From contig JAVBLN010000007.1 in NCBI GenBank assembly GCA_031553495.1, positions 310,001 through 374,000 of the forward strand: a stretch of DNA of 64,000 nucleotides, read 5' to 3'. The notes under the pieces are model-generated. The model was given only the letters and a program-made list of their open reading frames with translations. It ran no database searches and had not been told where the DNA came from. How positions within the stretch are numbered: position 1 is the first letter of the stretch; each line of letters opens with the position of its first letter. This document shows positions 9,125-18,969 of the stretch, in pieces. The position numbers were made by a program, and so were the translations under genes. This stretch comes from Pinibacter sp031553495 (GTDB lineage Bacteria > Bacteroidota > Bacteroidia > Chitinophagales > Chitinophagaceae).

Positions 9125-12100
9125 TTAGCGTATTATAGTCACGTTGCCTTTTTGCAACATGATTTGGCTATTTTCACAAATTAATTCAATAGTGTATATA
9201 TAAACGCCAACATCAGCTGTTTTTCCATTAAATTTTCCATCCCAACCGCTACTTGCATCATTCGCGTTGAAATTTTCACGGCTGAAAACAATTTGGCCCC
9301 ACCTGTTGTATATTTTCATACTTCGTATACTATTTAATCCTTTCCCCCTGGGATAAAAAATATCGTTTACTCCATCACTATTTGGTGAAAACGTATTCGG
9401 TAAGAAAATGTTGCCCTCCTTACAGATTACAAATACAGTTATTTGATCAAGACTGTAACACCCTCCTTTATTAGTCGCTGTAACGGTATAATTAGTTGTC
9501 TGTTTAGGACTGGCTACAGGAGTTAAACAACTAACGCAACTTAACCCTGTAGATGGTTGCCATACTAAAGATGTCACATCACCAGACACTTCAGCCTGCA
9601 AGGTTACAGAATTTCCCACTGAAATTGTAGTGTCATTTCCGACAGAAACTTTTGGAATCGGAAATACATCCACTGCTATGTAACCTGTATCTGTAAAACA
9701 GGATTTGTTATCGGAGCCGATTACCATATAATTGGTCGACTGATCCGGTTTTGCCACGGGATTAGCAATAGTAGCATTATTTAAACCATTTGCCGGAATC
9801 CATGTATATATTTCAGCTCCTCTTGCTTTCAGTTGTGTACTGGCGCCTTTGCATAATGAATCGTAGGGTGGAGAAACGCTGAGTGTGATTGGCTGTTTCA
9901 CATCTACGGTAATTGAATCTTTATTTACACAGCCATGAATGCTTTCCCCTGTAACATAATATGTTGTGGTGTTTTTCGGACTGGCAACAGGATTAGGACA
10001 AGTGGTACATGACAACCCATCAGAAGGCAGCCAGTTATAGGTGTTGCCACCTGTTGCATGCAAGGTTGTATTTTCTCCCAAACAAATCGTATCTAATGAT
10101 CCTGCATCAATAGCGGGAACAGGATAAACCGGAAGTTGTTTTTTTGCTGTGTCCTTACAACCACTTGTATTGGTAGCGATTAATTGCACATTATACTGGT
10201 TTGCAGTAGTAAATGTTACAGGTGGCGGATCTTGCGCTGTGCTTGTTTCTCCGTTTCCAAAATTCCAGATCCAGTTCAACTGCATTGTATCTATTGCGGA
10301 TACTCCATTAAATTGGAGGGTAGCAGGTGCGCAAGCCGAATCAGGGCTTTCAATGGCTATTTCGGGACCTTTATTCACCACAATTGGAGTTCTTGTAACA
10401 GTATCATCTTTACATCCATTTTGAGTTAATACAGATAATGTTACATTATAGGATCCCGGAGTTTTATAAAAATGTGTAACATCTTTTGTGTTTGAAGATG
10501 TTCCATCTCCAAAGTTCCAGTTATACTGTGTTATGATATCATTTGATGTTGATTTATTATTGAAACTTACCACCCCCGAATCACACAAAAGAGCCTGCTG
10601 TTTAGTGTAGGATGCAGTAACTCCATAAACCACAACAGAATCTATTCCTTTTATGGGCACACGGCAATTTCTTTCATCAACCAATATCATTCTTGGTAAA
10701 TATTTTTTGGGAGTGGTGTAAGTATGCGCTATAATAGAGTCTTCTTTTTGAACAACAACACCGTCATCAAAGTCCCAAATGTAATTTACGTTAAACCCTT
10801 TTTCGGGTAAAGCGGTGAATGTAACATTAAATGGAGAACATCCGCTTAAAGGTGAATAGGTAAATGTACCACGTGGACCAAGTACTGTAATAAATGTACT
10901 GTCGGATGCAAAGCATGACGACCCATATCCTTTTGCTGTAAGTGTTACTTTATATTTTCCAGGGTAGGAATAAATATGAATTGGATTAGTAAGTGTGGAA
11001 GCTTGCCCTGTACCAAAATTCCAGGTTAATGAGGTATAGTTTTGAGATTGATTTGTAAAGTCTGCAACTAAAGGCGGACATTCTGCCATAGTGTTGTTTA
11101 CCGTAAATTTAGCTACTGGATTCTTTATATTGATATAATTAATTTTGGTAAGCGAATCTTTACAACCATACACATCTGTAATTTTTAGTGATACTGTATA
11201 TACGCCTTCCAAAGAATAATTATGTACAGGAAAAGCATCTGTGGCAGTCGTGTTATCTCCAAAGTTCCATAAATAGGAAAGTTGTGGTCCTGTGGAAAAA
11301 TTATTAAATTCCGCATTGCTCGATGAGCACAGTAATGAATCTTTTGCCGTAAAGTTTGCCACAGGTTTTGAAACAATAACCGCATTCTTTTTAACTATTG
11401 TATCAGTGCAGCTTTGCGCATCTATAGCAATAAGTGTAACGTTGTAATTGCCCGGTTTGGTATACACATGGGTAAATGGCGGCGCATTGAAAGTTTGTAC
11501 TGTTCCATCTCCGAAATCCCATTTCCATGAAACTATAGCATTTTCACCATCTCCAACAGACTGATCTGTAAAGGTTATACTATTGTTATTACAAATGCCT
11601 GAAACCGGAACGCTGAAATTGGCTGTTGGTCCCTGAACTGTTATGTATTTTGATTTTGACAACACGCTTTGGCATCCAAGTATGTCTGTTAACGTTAGTT
11701 TTACATCATAAACTCCTAATTGCGTGTAAACGTGCACCGGGCCGGCATTATTGGCTGAGAAACCATCTCCGAAGCTCCATGCGTATTTTGAAATGTTTTG
11801 TCCATTAACACCTACAGTTGAAAACTTAACCGGAGTTTTTTTACAGGTAACGGAATCCAAGGCAATGAAATTCGCTTTCTCATCCACTACTTTTATTGAT
11901 TGTTGTGAAATATGAATACAATCATCATTGCTAACCTTTAGCGACACCGTATAGGTTCCTGGTGTGTTATAAGTATGTTGCGGATTTTGTTCGGTAGAGG
12001 TTTGGCCATCGCCAAAATCCCATAACCATGTTTTTGCGCCTATTGATCTATCCTGGAATCTTCTTACATAAGGAAATGTACACTGGTACGAAACCGAAAA

Positions 12101-13933
12101 CTTTGATATAGGCGGAAGTATGTGAACATATTTTAGCTTTTTCAACGTATCACGGCAACCATAATGACTTACAATTAGTGTAACGTTGAAGTCTCCTACA
12201 TTTGAATAGGCGTGAGATGGATGTTGTTTGCTGGAGGTGTCACCGTCACCGAATTGCCATAACCATTCATTTATTGGTCCGGTAGATTTATCAGTAAAGA
12301 ATACAGCGTTGTATGCGCAGGTCAGTGTGGGGTTTGCTATAAAATCGGCTGCGGGCTTCATGCCAACCTGCACGGCATTTGGGAAAGTCACTGTATCTGT
12401 ACAATTTGCACCGGTATAAATAAGTTTCACAGTATAACTGCCTGTATCGGCATAAATATGTGTGGGGTTCAAATCATTAGAAGTGTTCCCATCTCCAAAG
12501 TCCCATTTAACAGAAGTTATAGGAAATAAAGAGTTTATTGTATAATTAGGTTTGTAAGTGAAAGGTACACACCCTTTTGCCGGAGTGTTGTTTAATGTGA
12601 TAGTGGGCTTGGAAATTTTCACAAATCCCGGTTTTTTAAGTGTATCAGGACAACCGGAAGCATTGAACACAATTAGTGTTACATCGAATGAGGCGTTGGC
12701 TGATGTGTATACGTGTGTGGGCGATGCCTCTGTAGATGTTGTTCCATCTCCAAATAGCCATTTGTAGCTTACAGCATTTGTAGCGGTTTGTGTAAACAAA
12801 ACACTTAATGGTACATTACATCCAACATTGTTTGTGGCGGTGAAATTACTTTTAGGTCCTGGTAAAACTTTTATAGTCTTCTTAATTATATCAGTACATG
12901 CCCCAAAATTGCCGGTCAACTGAATAGTATATGTGCCGGGTGTTGTATATTTTTTTACAGGATTCAGCTCTGTAGAGTTACTGCCATCGCCAAAGTTCCA
13001 TTGAACGCTTTGTGGTGTGGGTGTTGAAAGATTAGTTAGCTGAAAACTTTGACCTGCACATACGCTGTCCGGAGCTTGAAAATCTGCTTTTACATTTCCT
13101 ACTGAAATTGAATTCTGTTTCACCACAGAATCAATACAACCCTGATTATTGCTGGTAACCAATGTTACTGTATACTCTCCTGACGATACATAATTGTGCG
13201 ATGGATTTGTTTGCGTAGACGTGCTGCCATCTCCAAAACGCCATAAGTATGTAAGTTGTCCGGTGCCCGTACTTTTATTATTGAATCGTATTGTGGTAGG
13301 AGGTTTACAATCGTTGGGATTAGTAAAACTAAAATCCGCTATAGCGCCTTTTGGAGTAGAAATATACCCCATCCTGGTAAATGCGTTTTCACAATTAAAC
13401 ACAGTAGTAAGGCGAAGTGTTACATCGAAATTTCCCGCAGATGTATATGTATGCGTTGGTTGTTGTTCTGTTGAATAAGAGCCATCGCCAAAAAACCACT
13501 CCCATTTTATTACTGTATCAATATGTTGACTTATATCTGTAAACTGAACTGTGAGCGGGTAGCAGCCTGTGGTTACAGATGCCTTAAAATCGATGGAAGG
13601 CTCACCGTGCGCTATTACATAATTAGTTTTGGTAATAGAATCTGTTTCAACGCCATTACTTACCACCAGCTTAATATTGTATTTGCCGGGTGTAAAATAA
13701 GTGGCGCCGGGGTTTTGTAAATAAGATATGGTTCCGTTGCCCAAATCCCATTTCCATGAAGTGGGATTACCTGACGAGCTGTCGGCGAATGCAACTGCAA
13801 AGGGGGCGCACCCTTCGCGTGTCTGCGCGGAGAAGTTCGCTTTAAGCTGGCAATAAGCATCGTTATAGCTCACCATGCTTATAACTATGCACAGCAAAGA
13901 TATTTGGAAGGATCTAATGAATTGTTTTTGCAT
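9125..13933 (-). CDS. giant PKD-repeat surface protein, paralogue of the downstream gene
   Basis: A 1602-residue secreted protein with the same plan as its neighbour: signal peptide, 15 PKD repeats (for example WEWFFGDG, WLWDFGDG, WKWDFGDG), three Ig-like CxxC modules, and the gliding-motility C-terminal domain (NTFSPNSDGVNDIFYPR, IYNRWGQIVFS, ending GNVTIIR). The two genes clearly arose by tandem duplication. This is the first gene of the three-gene operon. Many shorter open frames inside both PKD genes are shadows created by their repetitive sequence. A T9SS-exported adhesin role is inferred from the family. Confidence 0.93.
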   Translation of the reverse strand: MQKQFIRSFQISLLCIVISMVSYNDAYCQLKANFSAQTREGCAPFAVAFADSSSGNPTSWKWDLGNGTISYLQNPGATYFTPGKYNIKLVVSNGVETDSITKTNYVIAHGEPSIDFKASVTTGCYPLTVQFTDISQHIDTVIKWEWFFGDGSYSTEQQPTHTYTSAGNFDVTLRLTTVFNCENAFTRMGYISTPKGAIADFSFTNPNDCKPPTTIRFNNKSTGTGQLTYLWRFGDGSTSTQTNPSHNYVSSGEYTVTLVTSNNQGCIDSVVKQNSISVGNVKADFQAPDSVCAGQSFQLTNLSTPTPQSVQWNFGDGSNSTELNPVKKYTTPGTYTIQLTGNFGACTDIIKKTIKVLPGPKSNFTATNNVGCNVPLSVLFTQTATNAVSYKWLFGDGTTSTEASPTHVYTSANASFDVTLIVFNASGCPDTLKKPGFVKISKPTITLNNTPAKGCVPFTYKPNYTINSLFPITSVKWDFGDGNTSNDLNPTHIYADTGSYTVKLIYTGANCTDTVTFPNAVQVGMKPAADFIANPTLTCAYNAVFFTDKSTGPINEWLWQFGDGDTSSKQHPSHAYSNVGDFNVTLIVSHYGCRDTLKKLKYVHILPPISKFSVSYQCTFPYVRRFQDRSIGAKTWLWDFGDGQTSTEQNPQHTYNTPGTYTVSLKVSNDDCIHISQQSIKVVDEKANFIALDSVTCKKTPVKFSTVGVNGQNISKYAWSFGDGFSANNAGPVHVYTQLGVYDVKLTLTDILGCQSVLSKSKYITVQGPTANFSVPVSGICNNNSITFTDQSVGDGENAIVSWKWDFGDGTVQTFNAPPFTHVYTKPGNYNVTLIAIDAQSCTDTIVKKNAVIVSKPVANFTAKDSLLCSSSNAEFNNFSTGPQLSYLWNFGDNTTATDAFPVHNYSLEGVYTVSLKITDVYGCKDSLTKINYINIKNPVAKFTVNNTMAECPPLVADFTNQSQNYTSLTWNFGTGQASTLTNPIHIYSYPGKYKVTLTAKGYGSSCFASDSTFITVLGPRGTFTYSPLSGCSPFNVTFTALPEKGFNVNYIWDFDDGVVVQKEDSIIAHTYTTPKKYLPRMILVDERNCRVPIKGIDSVVVYGVTASYTKQQALLCDSGVVSFNNKSTSNDIITQYNWNFGDGTSSNTKDVTHFYKTPGSYNVTLSVLTQNGCKDDTVTRTPIVVNKGPEIAIESPDSACAPATLQFNGVSAIDTMQLNWIWNFGNGETSTAQDPPPVTFTTANQYNVQLIATNTSGCKDTAKKQLPVYPVPAIDAGSLDTICLGENTTLHATGGNTYNWLPSDGLSCTTCPNPVASPKNTTTYYVTGESIHGCVNKDSITVDVKQPITLSVSPPYDSLCKGASTQLKARGAEIYTWIPANGLNNATIANPVAKPDQSTNYMVIGSDNKSCFTDTGYIAVDVFPIPKVSVGNDTTISVGNSVTLQAEVSGDVTSLVWQPSTGLSCVSCLTPVASPKQTTNYTVTATNKGGCYSLDQITVFVICKEGNIFLPNTFSPNSDGVNDIFYPRGKGLNSIRSMKIYNRWGQIVFSRENFNANDASSGWDGKFNGKTADVGVYIYTIELICENSQIMLQKGNVTIIR

Positions 13934-14223
13934 AGGTAGTACTCTTTTATTGCTCTTTGCAGTTAATCAAATAAAAAGTGTGCCTGGCATAATAAGCCGG
14001 GTTTCAAATAGGGAGCGAATAATGTTCTACAGAAGGGAGCGAGTTTGCTTCTACAAGTTAGTTAAGGGGAGATGTTCAAAATTGGGTTTGGACGGGTGGT
14101 TAAAGTTTATCGCTTTTATGTAAAGTGTACTGATTGATACTTGGAAAAGCGGATGGCGAACTAGTGGTTAATTTCTCAACTTTCGATAAAGCTACTTCAT
14201 GTTATTTTAGAACTGTTCCATTT

Positions 14224-14637
14224 TCAGGATTTCTTTTTCAAATATAATGTCTTACCGCCATTATTTTCAGTACTTGCCTTAACATAGTCCCATGAATTTT
14301 CATTTATTATCCACACCTCATTTAATAACTGTAAAGTATCATTGGTTGTATTAAAATCGGAAGTAATCGTCATTTCATTCACGTTTCCTTTCCATGTGCC
14401 CGTTTCTTTATTATCAGCACTATATGCTTCCACACTTCCCTGTTTCAGAAACTGAAATTCATAACCATTAAATTTCCCGGAAACGTCTGAGCCACTATTT
14501 GTAAATTGTTGAATTACCCACCGGCCACTGGTAATGGCTTCCAAAACTATCTGTTCTTTCTTGTTTTCGGCAGCTCTATTGCACGACAATAACGAAAGCA
14601 AAATGGTGGGAAGGATGGTAAGTATTTTCTTATTCAT
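14224..14637 (-). CDS. lipoprotein, lipocalin-like
   Basis: A 137-residue protein with a lipoprotein signal (LLSLLSC, Cys19), so it is probably attached to the outer or inner membrane. The mature part has a lipocalin-like beginning (SGRWVIQQF), a strand with FQFLKQGSVEAYS, a TGTWKG turn and a late WIINENSWDYVK. This pattern resembles the small lipocalin-like domains common in Bacteroidota, but I cannot assign a named family with certainty. The 290-base gap between it and the PKD operon holds no gene. Confidence 0.7.
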   Translation of the reverse strand: MNKKILTILPTILLSLLSCNRAAENKKEQIVLEAITSGRWVIQQFTNSGSDVSGKFNGYEFQFLKQGSVEAYSADNKETGTWKGNVNEMTITSDFNTTNDTLQLLNEVWIINENSWDYVKASTENNGGKTLYLKKKS

Positions 14638-14710
14638 ATTACTAAGGTAAATTGGTCACATTGTAAAAATACCCATAAAGTGCAACATTTTACTTTTTTT
14701 GCCCTGGTCT

Positions 14711-14938
14711 TTAATAATTATGTCCGATTGCAATATTCATCTGCCCGAATTGGATTGCTAATGTGCCTCCCTTGTAATAAAACAGTTGTTTGGTAGAAGC
14801 ATTTTTTGGGGTACCGGCTCTTGTATTTATCAAGGTAACTGTTATTTTATTTTGGTAAATACTACTGCCGGTTCCTCCTAAAAAAAATCTTCGCTCCAAA
14901 GACTGTTTACTATCTGTAAATGTCTGAATATTTTTCAT
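14711..14938 (-). CDS. possible small protein overlapping the M32 peptidase 3' end
   Basis: A 75-codon frame whose ATG lies inside the end of the carboxypeptidase gene (29-base overlap, different frame). The translation (RRFFLGGTGSSIYQNKITV ... NTRAGTPKNA) has alternating hydrophobic residues and looks moderately protein-like, but there is no signal peptide, no family I recognise and no start context. Part of it (14850-14890) reads on the plus strand as TACTACTGCCGGTTCC plus an A-run, which resembles the end of the dispersed repeat. It could therefore be a degenerate repeat or a gene remnant. Confidence 0.25.
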   Translation of the reverse strand: MKNIQTFTDSKQSLERRFFLGGTGSSIYQNKITVTLINTRAGTPKNASTKQLFYYKGGTLAIQFGQMNIAIGHNY

Positions 14939-16400
14939 TAGCGTATTGCATAAAATAGTTGCTATTTAAACCTTCGCCTGTTATTGCTTGGCACAATTGC
15001 TCGCTGGTGTGCCGGCGACCATGACAATGAATTTTTTCGCGAAGCCATTGTAACAATATCGCAAAATTGCCATTTGCAATAGCGGTCTCTAAATTATTTA
15101 TTTCTTTTTTTGCTGCATAATAAAACTGCGCTGCATATAAGCTGCCAAGGCTGTAAGTGGGAAAATACCCAAAACTGCCATGGCTCCAATGCACATCTTG
15201 CAGGCAACCTGTTCTATCATCCGGCACATTCAGGCCCAGATATTTTTTATATTGTTCATTCCAGTAGGAAGGTATGTCGGTTACACTTATGCTATTTTCT
15301 ATTAGTTTTTTCTCCAGTTCGTAACGTATCATAACATGAAAATGATACGTTAATTCATCCGCTTCTGTTCTTATAAAGGAAGGCTGCACTTTGTTGATAG
15401 CGGCATATAATTGTGTTGTGGAAATATTTCGTAACTGAATGGGAAAATAGTTCTGCATTATCGGAAGCAGGTATTTACAAAAAGCAAAGCTTCTGCCTAC
15501 GTTGTTTTCCCATAGCCTCGATTGCGATTCATGAATGCTGAGAGAAGTATATTCGCCTAACGGTAATCCATATTCACTTTCTGTTAAGCCCTGTTCATAC
15601 AGGGCATGTCCCAGTTCGTGTATGCAGCTCCAGGTCATGTTGCTAATGTCGCTTTCATCAATTCTGGTGGTAATGCGCACATCCCGGCTGCTGAAGTTGG
15701 TAGTGAAAGGATGTTCGGAAATGTCCTGCCGGCCTGCATCAAAATCGAATTGCATATCATGCAGCATCCGCATACTAAATTTCCACTGCTGGTCTTTATC
15801 AAAGTATTGTTGTAAGAAATGATCTTCTGTTTGCGGTTTATTGCCAATCTGTTCTACCAGTTTTTTTAACGGGTTATGTATACTATCAAAAACCGTATCT
15901 ACCATTGTTGTTGTGGCACCTCTTTCATACTGGTTTAAGAGTGCATTGTACGGGTGGGTTTCATAACCAAGATAATCGGCTTCCTGTCTTTTTAACGAGA
16001 TCAATTCCTCCAGGCTGTTACGAAAAATGGTGAAATCGTTTTGTTTGCGTGCTTCCAGCCAAAACTGGTAGCTTTTCGCGATAGATTCACTTAAATGTCT
16101 TACAAAAGTACCGGGCAATTTTTTCTGCTGGTTAATATCATAAAGACTTAATTCGCAATTTCTTTGTTCATGATCGCTTAGTTTGTCGTTTTCACTGAGA
16201 GTTAAAATTATTTTTTCCAGTTTGCCATCTGTTTGCAAACTATGAGCAAGCTCACTTAGTGTGGCGATCTGGCGGGCCCGTGTAGCTGCGCTTTTGGGCG
16301 GCATGTACGTTTCCTGGTCCCATTGCAATACTGCTAAAGAATACTTAACATCGGCTATTTGCTGCATTTTTTCGCGATAATCCTCATATAATCCGCCCAT
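14910..16400 (-). CDS. metallocarboxypeptidase, M32 (Taq) family
   Basis: A 496-residue thermostable-carboxypeptidase-1-like enzyme that removes C-terminal amino acids, likely in the cytoplasm. The zinc motif HELGH (CIHELGHALYEQG) lies around residue 265 and is followed by the M32-specific IHESQSRLWEN. The start of the fold (LAVLQWDQETYMPP) and the DDRTGCLQDVHWSHGSFGYFPTY segment are family hallmarks. Length fits the family (about 500). I start at the ATG giving MGGLYEDY; a TTG start 105 bases upstream would add a non-family tail. It is divergent from the 801-residue TonB-plug protein. Confidence 0.95.
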   Translation of the reverse strand: MGGLYEDYREKMQQIADVKYSLAVLQWDQETYMPPKSAATRARQIATLSELAHSLQTDGKLEKIILTLSENDKLSDHEQRNCELSLYDINQQKKLPGTFVRHLSESIAKSYQFWLEARKQNDFTIFRNSLEELISLKRQEADYLGYETHPYNALLNQYERGATTTMVDTVFDSIHNPLKKLVEQIGNKPQTEDHFLQQYFDKDQQWKFSMRMLHDMQFDFDAGRQDISEHPFTTNFSSRDVRITTRIDESDISNMTWSCIHELGHALYEQGLTESEYGLPLGEYTSLSIHESQSRLWENNVGRSFAFCKYLLPIMQNYFPIQLRNISTTQLYAAINKVQPSFIRTEADELTYHFHVMIRYELEKKLIENSISVTDIPSYWNEQYKKYLGLNVPDDRTGCLQDVHWSHGSFGYFPTYSLGSLYAAQFYYAAKKEINNLETAIANGNFAILLQWLREKIHCHGRRHTSEQLCQAITGEGLNSNYFMQYANEKYSDIYR

Positions 16401-16518
16401 AATGTGTTTTTTGATTATTACAGAAATCCTATTGTGGAAATGTCTTGTTATTGTAAATTGCGTTTCAACACAAAAGTATATCTTCAAACAATAGTTTATT
16501 ATCAATTAGGTATTTATT

Positions 16519-18924
16519 ATGATTCAAAAACTTATAAAAACTGTTGTAATTGCTTGTTTGCTTATTATGCCTTGCTCACTTTTCGCTCAAAGGCTCGATT
16601 CTTTAATGATGTATTATAGCGATCATTATCCTGTTGAAAAGGCATATGTGCATTTTGACAAAAATTATTACAACGCGGGTGAAACCATATGGTTTAAGGC
16701 GTATATTATGAATGGGATTTGGCCTTCCACTATTAGCACCAACATGTATTTTGAACTGATTGATGATAATGGAAACGTACTGAATACCAAGAGCGCTCCC
16801 ATTGTGGAATCATCAGCAATGGGAAGTTTCGATATAGCGCCAACTTATCAGAAACCGGTGCTGTACGTAAAAGCTTATACCCGTTGGATGCTAAATTTTG
16901 ACACTGCATTTTTGTTTGTAAAGGCACTTAAGATCGTAAGTAAAAACACCTCGGCCAAAGTGGGAAAACCAATATCCGCATCTCTTCGTTTCTTTCCTGA
17001 AGGGGGCGATATGGTAAATGGAGTGGAATCTGTTATAGCTTTTAAGGCGGTTGATAACAATGGTTTTCCTGTAAATGTTAGTGGAAATATTATGAGCAAC
17101 ACCGGTCAAAAAGTTGCAACGTTCAAATCGGAGCATGATGGCATGGGCACTTTCGAGCTTACACCGCAAAATAATGCCACTTATAAAGCGGTTTGGAAAG
17201 ATATGAATGGGAAAGAGCAGTCAACAGATCTGCCTGCTGCCAAAAATGGTGGCGCCGTTTTGAAAATAACCGACGGGCTGGACGCGAAAAACTTCACAGT
17301 AAAAAGGGCGCAGGGAAGCAATACCGCTCTTGATGTGATGCACATTGTGGCTATGCTCAACCAGCAGGTGGTATACATGGCAAACCTGCATGTAAAAGAT
17401 GGTGGTGAAATGAATGGAGAACTTGAATTGAGCCAGCTACCCAGCAGCATTGTTCAGTTTACACTGTTTGATGCCGCATGGAAACCCATTGCCGAACGCA
17501 TCACTTTTGTAGATAATAATGATTACCAGGCGGAGCCTATTATTCGCAAAAAAGGAATAAATCTTACCAAACGTGGTAAAAACGAGTTGGAAATAGAAGT
17601 GGACGATACCGTAAAAACCAACCTGTCGCTGTCAATTACCGATGCGGATCTTTATCGTCCCCGCATGGAAGATGACAATATCGTTTCACGTTTTTTACTT
17701 ACCAGCGAATTAAGAGGAAATATTTATCATCCGTATTATTATTTCTCCAACCCCAGCGACAGTGTGAAAAATCACCGCGACCTGGTGATGCTTACAAACG
17801 GCTGGCGCCGCTATAACTGGGACAAAATATTAGCAAAAGAATTTTCACCCGTAAAATTTCCACCCGATAAATTTATTTCCATAAACGGCCAGGCTTATGG
17901 TGTTTCCCAAAGTAATTTCAAGAAAGGTCAGATGTTGAATGCCATCCTGCAAACCCCCGATTCCTCCAAACAAATATTCTTCCTTGAGCTGGACGCGCAG
18001 GGAAAATTTAATACGGACGGATTGATTTTTTACGGCAAAGCCAATATGTATTATACTTTCAATCAAAACAGCGGCCTGGCAGAGAGGGCTTCACTCAGGG
18101 TAGATAATGGCTTATGGAAAGGATACAGCCTGGTGAATATAGATAAAGACATGCTGTCAAATGTTACGCTGCCCGATAGCCAGACGCTTCGTGAAAGTTA
18201 TCTTGTTGGCCAGGGTTATATAAATGCCGGTAAAGAACGCGAGAGGAAAACGCAGGTATTACAGGAAGTTGTGGTAAAAGCCAGAGCCCGTTCCGCAACC
18301 GAAAAACTGGATGATCAGTATGCAAGCGGTTTGTTTAAAGGCGGCGACGGCTATAGTTTTGATTTGGCCAATGATCCGTTTGCAGCCAGCGCGATGTCGA
18401 TATTTACATATTTACAAGGTAAAGTAGCCGGACTGATGATCAACACTTCCGGGCCGGAACCTACGCTTACGTGGCGCGGTGGCTCGCCGGCATTGTATGT
18501 GGACGAAATGAAAACCGATGCCGGTATGGTGCAAAATATTCCGATGACGGATGTGGCTTATATCAAAGTATTCAGGCCGCCTTTCATGGCAATGGGCGGC
18601 GGTAATGGCGGTATAGCCATTTACACCAAAAGAGGCGGCGGCGCAAGCTCCGCGAATGTTAAAGGCCTTGAGTCTTCTACTATTACCGGCTATTCGGAAA
18701 TAAAGGAATTTTCATCGCCCGATTATGCGAAAGAATCTCCGTTAGATGCAGTGGAAGATTTGCGCACTACCTTGTTATGGAAACCATATATTTTTCTTGA
18801 CAGAGTTACAAGACGCACCACCATTCAGTTTTATAATAACGATATAACAAAAAAAATACGTGTGGTAATAGAAGGCATTACCGATAACGGTAAAATAGCT
18901 CACGTTGAAGAAGTAATTCAATAA
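16519..18924 (+). CDS. envelope protein with MG2-like and TonB-plug domains
   Basis: An 801-residue exported protein with a signal peptide to about residue 23 (CSLFAQ). The N-terminal part (EKAYVHFDKNYYNAGETIWF) is typical of the macroglobulin MG2-like domain found in large Bacteroidota envelope proteins. Near residues 610-715 is a TonB-receptor plug-like domain (LQGKVAGLMIN, then ALYVDEM, ending GIAIYTKRGG). There is no room for a 22-strand barrel, so it is not itself a TonB-dependent transporter. The role is unknown; family members are often annotated as TonB-dependent receptor plug domain proteins. It is followed by a 687-base repeat-filled gap. Confidence 0.85.
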   Translation: MIQKLIKTVVIACLLIMPCSLFAQRLDSLMMYYSDHYPVEKAYVHFDKNYYNAGETIWFKAYIMNGIWPSTISTNMYFELIDDNGNVLNTKSAPIVESSAMGSFDIAPTYQKPVLYVKAYTRWMLNFDTAFLFVKALKIVSKNTSAKVGKPISASLRFFPEGGDMVNGVESVIAFKAVDNNGFPVNVSGNIMSNTGQKVATFKSEHDGMGTFELTPQNNATYKAVWKDMNGKEQSTDLPAAKNGGAVLKITDGLDAKNFTVKRAQGSNTALDVMHIVAMLNQQVVYMANLHVKDGGEMNGELELSQLPSSIVQFTLFDAAWKPIAERITFVDNNDYQAEPIIRKKGINLTKRGKNELEIEVDDTVKTNLSLSITDADLYRPRMEDDNIVSRFLLTSELRGNIYHPYYYFSNPSDSVKNHRDLVMLTNGWRRYNWDKILAKEFSPVKFPPDKFISINGQAYGVSQSNFKKGQMLNAILQTPDSSKQIFFLELDAQGKFNTDGLIFYGKANMYYTFNQNSGLAERASLRVDNGLWKGYSLVNIDKDMLSNVTLPDSQTLRESYLVGQGYINAGKERERKTQVLQEVVVKARARSATEKLDDQYASGLFKGGDGYSFDLANDPFAASAMSIFTYLQGKVAGLMINTSGPEPTLTWRGGSPALYVDEMKTDAGMVQNIPMTDVAYIKVFRPPFMAMGGGNGGIAIYTKRGGGASSANVKGLESSTITGYSEIKEFSSPDYAKESPLDAVEDLRTTLLWKPYIFLDRVTRRTTIQFYNNDITKKIRVVIEGITDNGKIAHVEEVIQ

Positions 18925-18969
18925 TTGAAAATTGAAAGTGATTCTTTTTTCAGGTCGTTTTTATATTTT

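Noticed and set aside
4159..13933. Many open frames of 60-94 codons on both strands inside the two PKD genes
   Set aside because: They lie in other frames of long, clearly coding repetitive genes and show no family features; they are shadows.
13875..14123. An 82-codon plus-strand frame at the start of the PKD operon
   Set aside because: It overlaps the signal-peptide region of a strong minus-strand gene and has no recognisable domain or start context.
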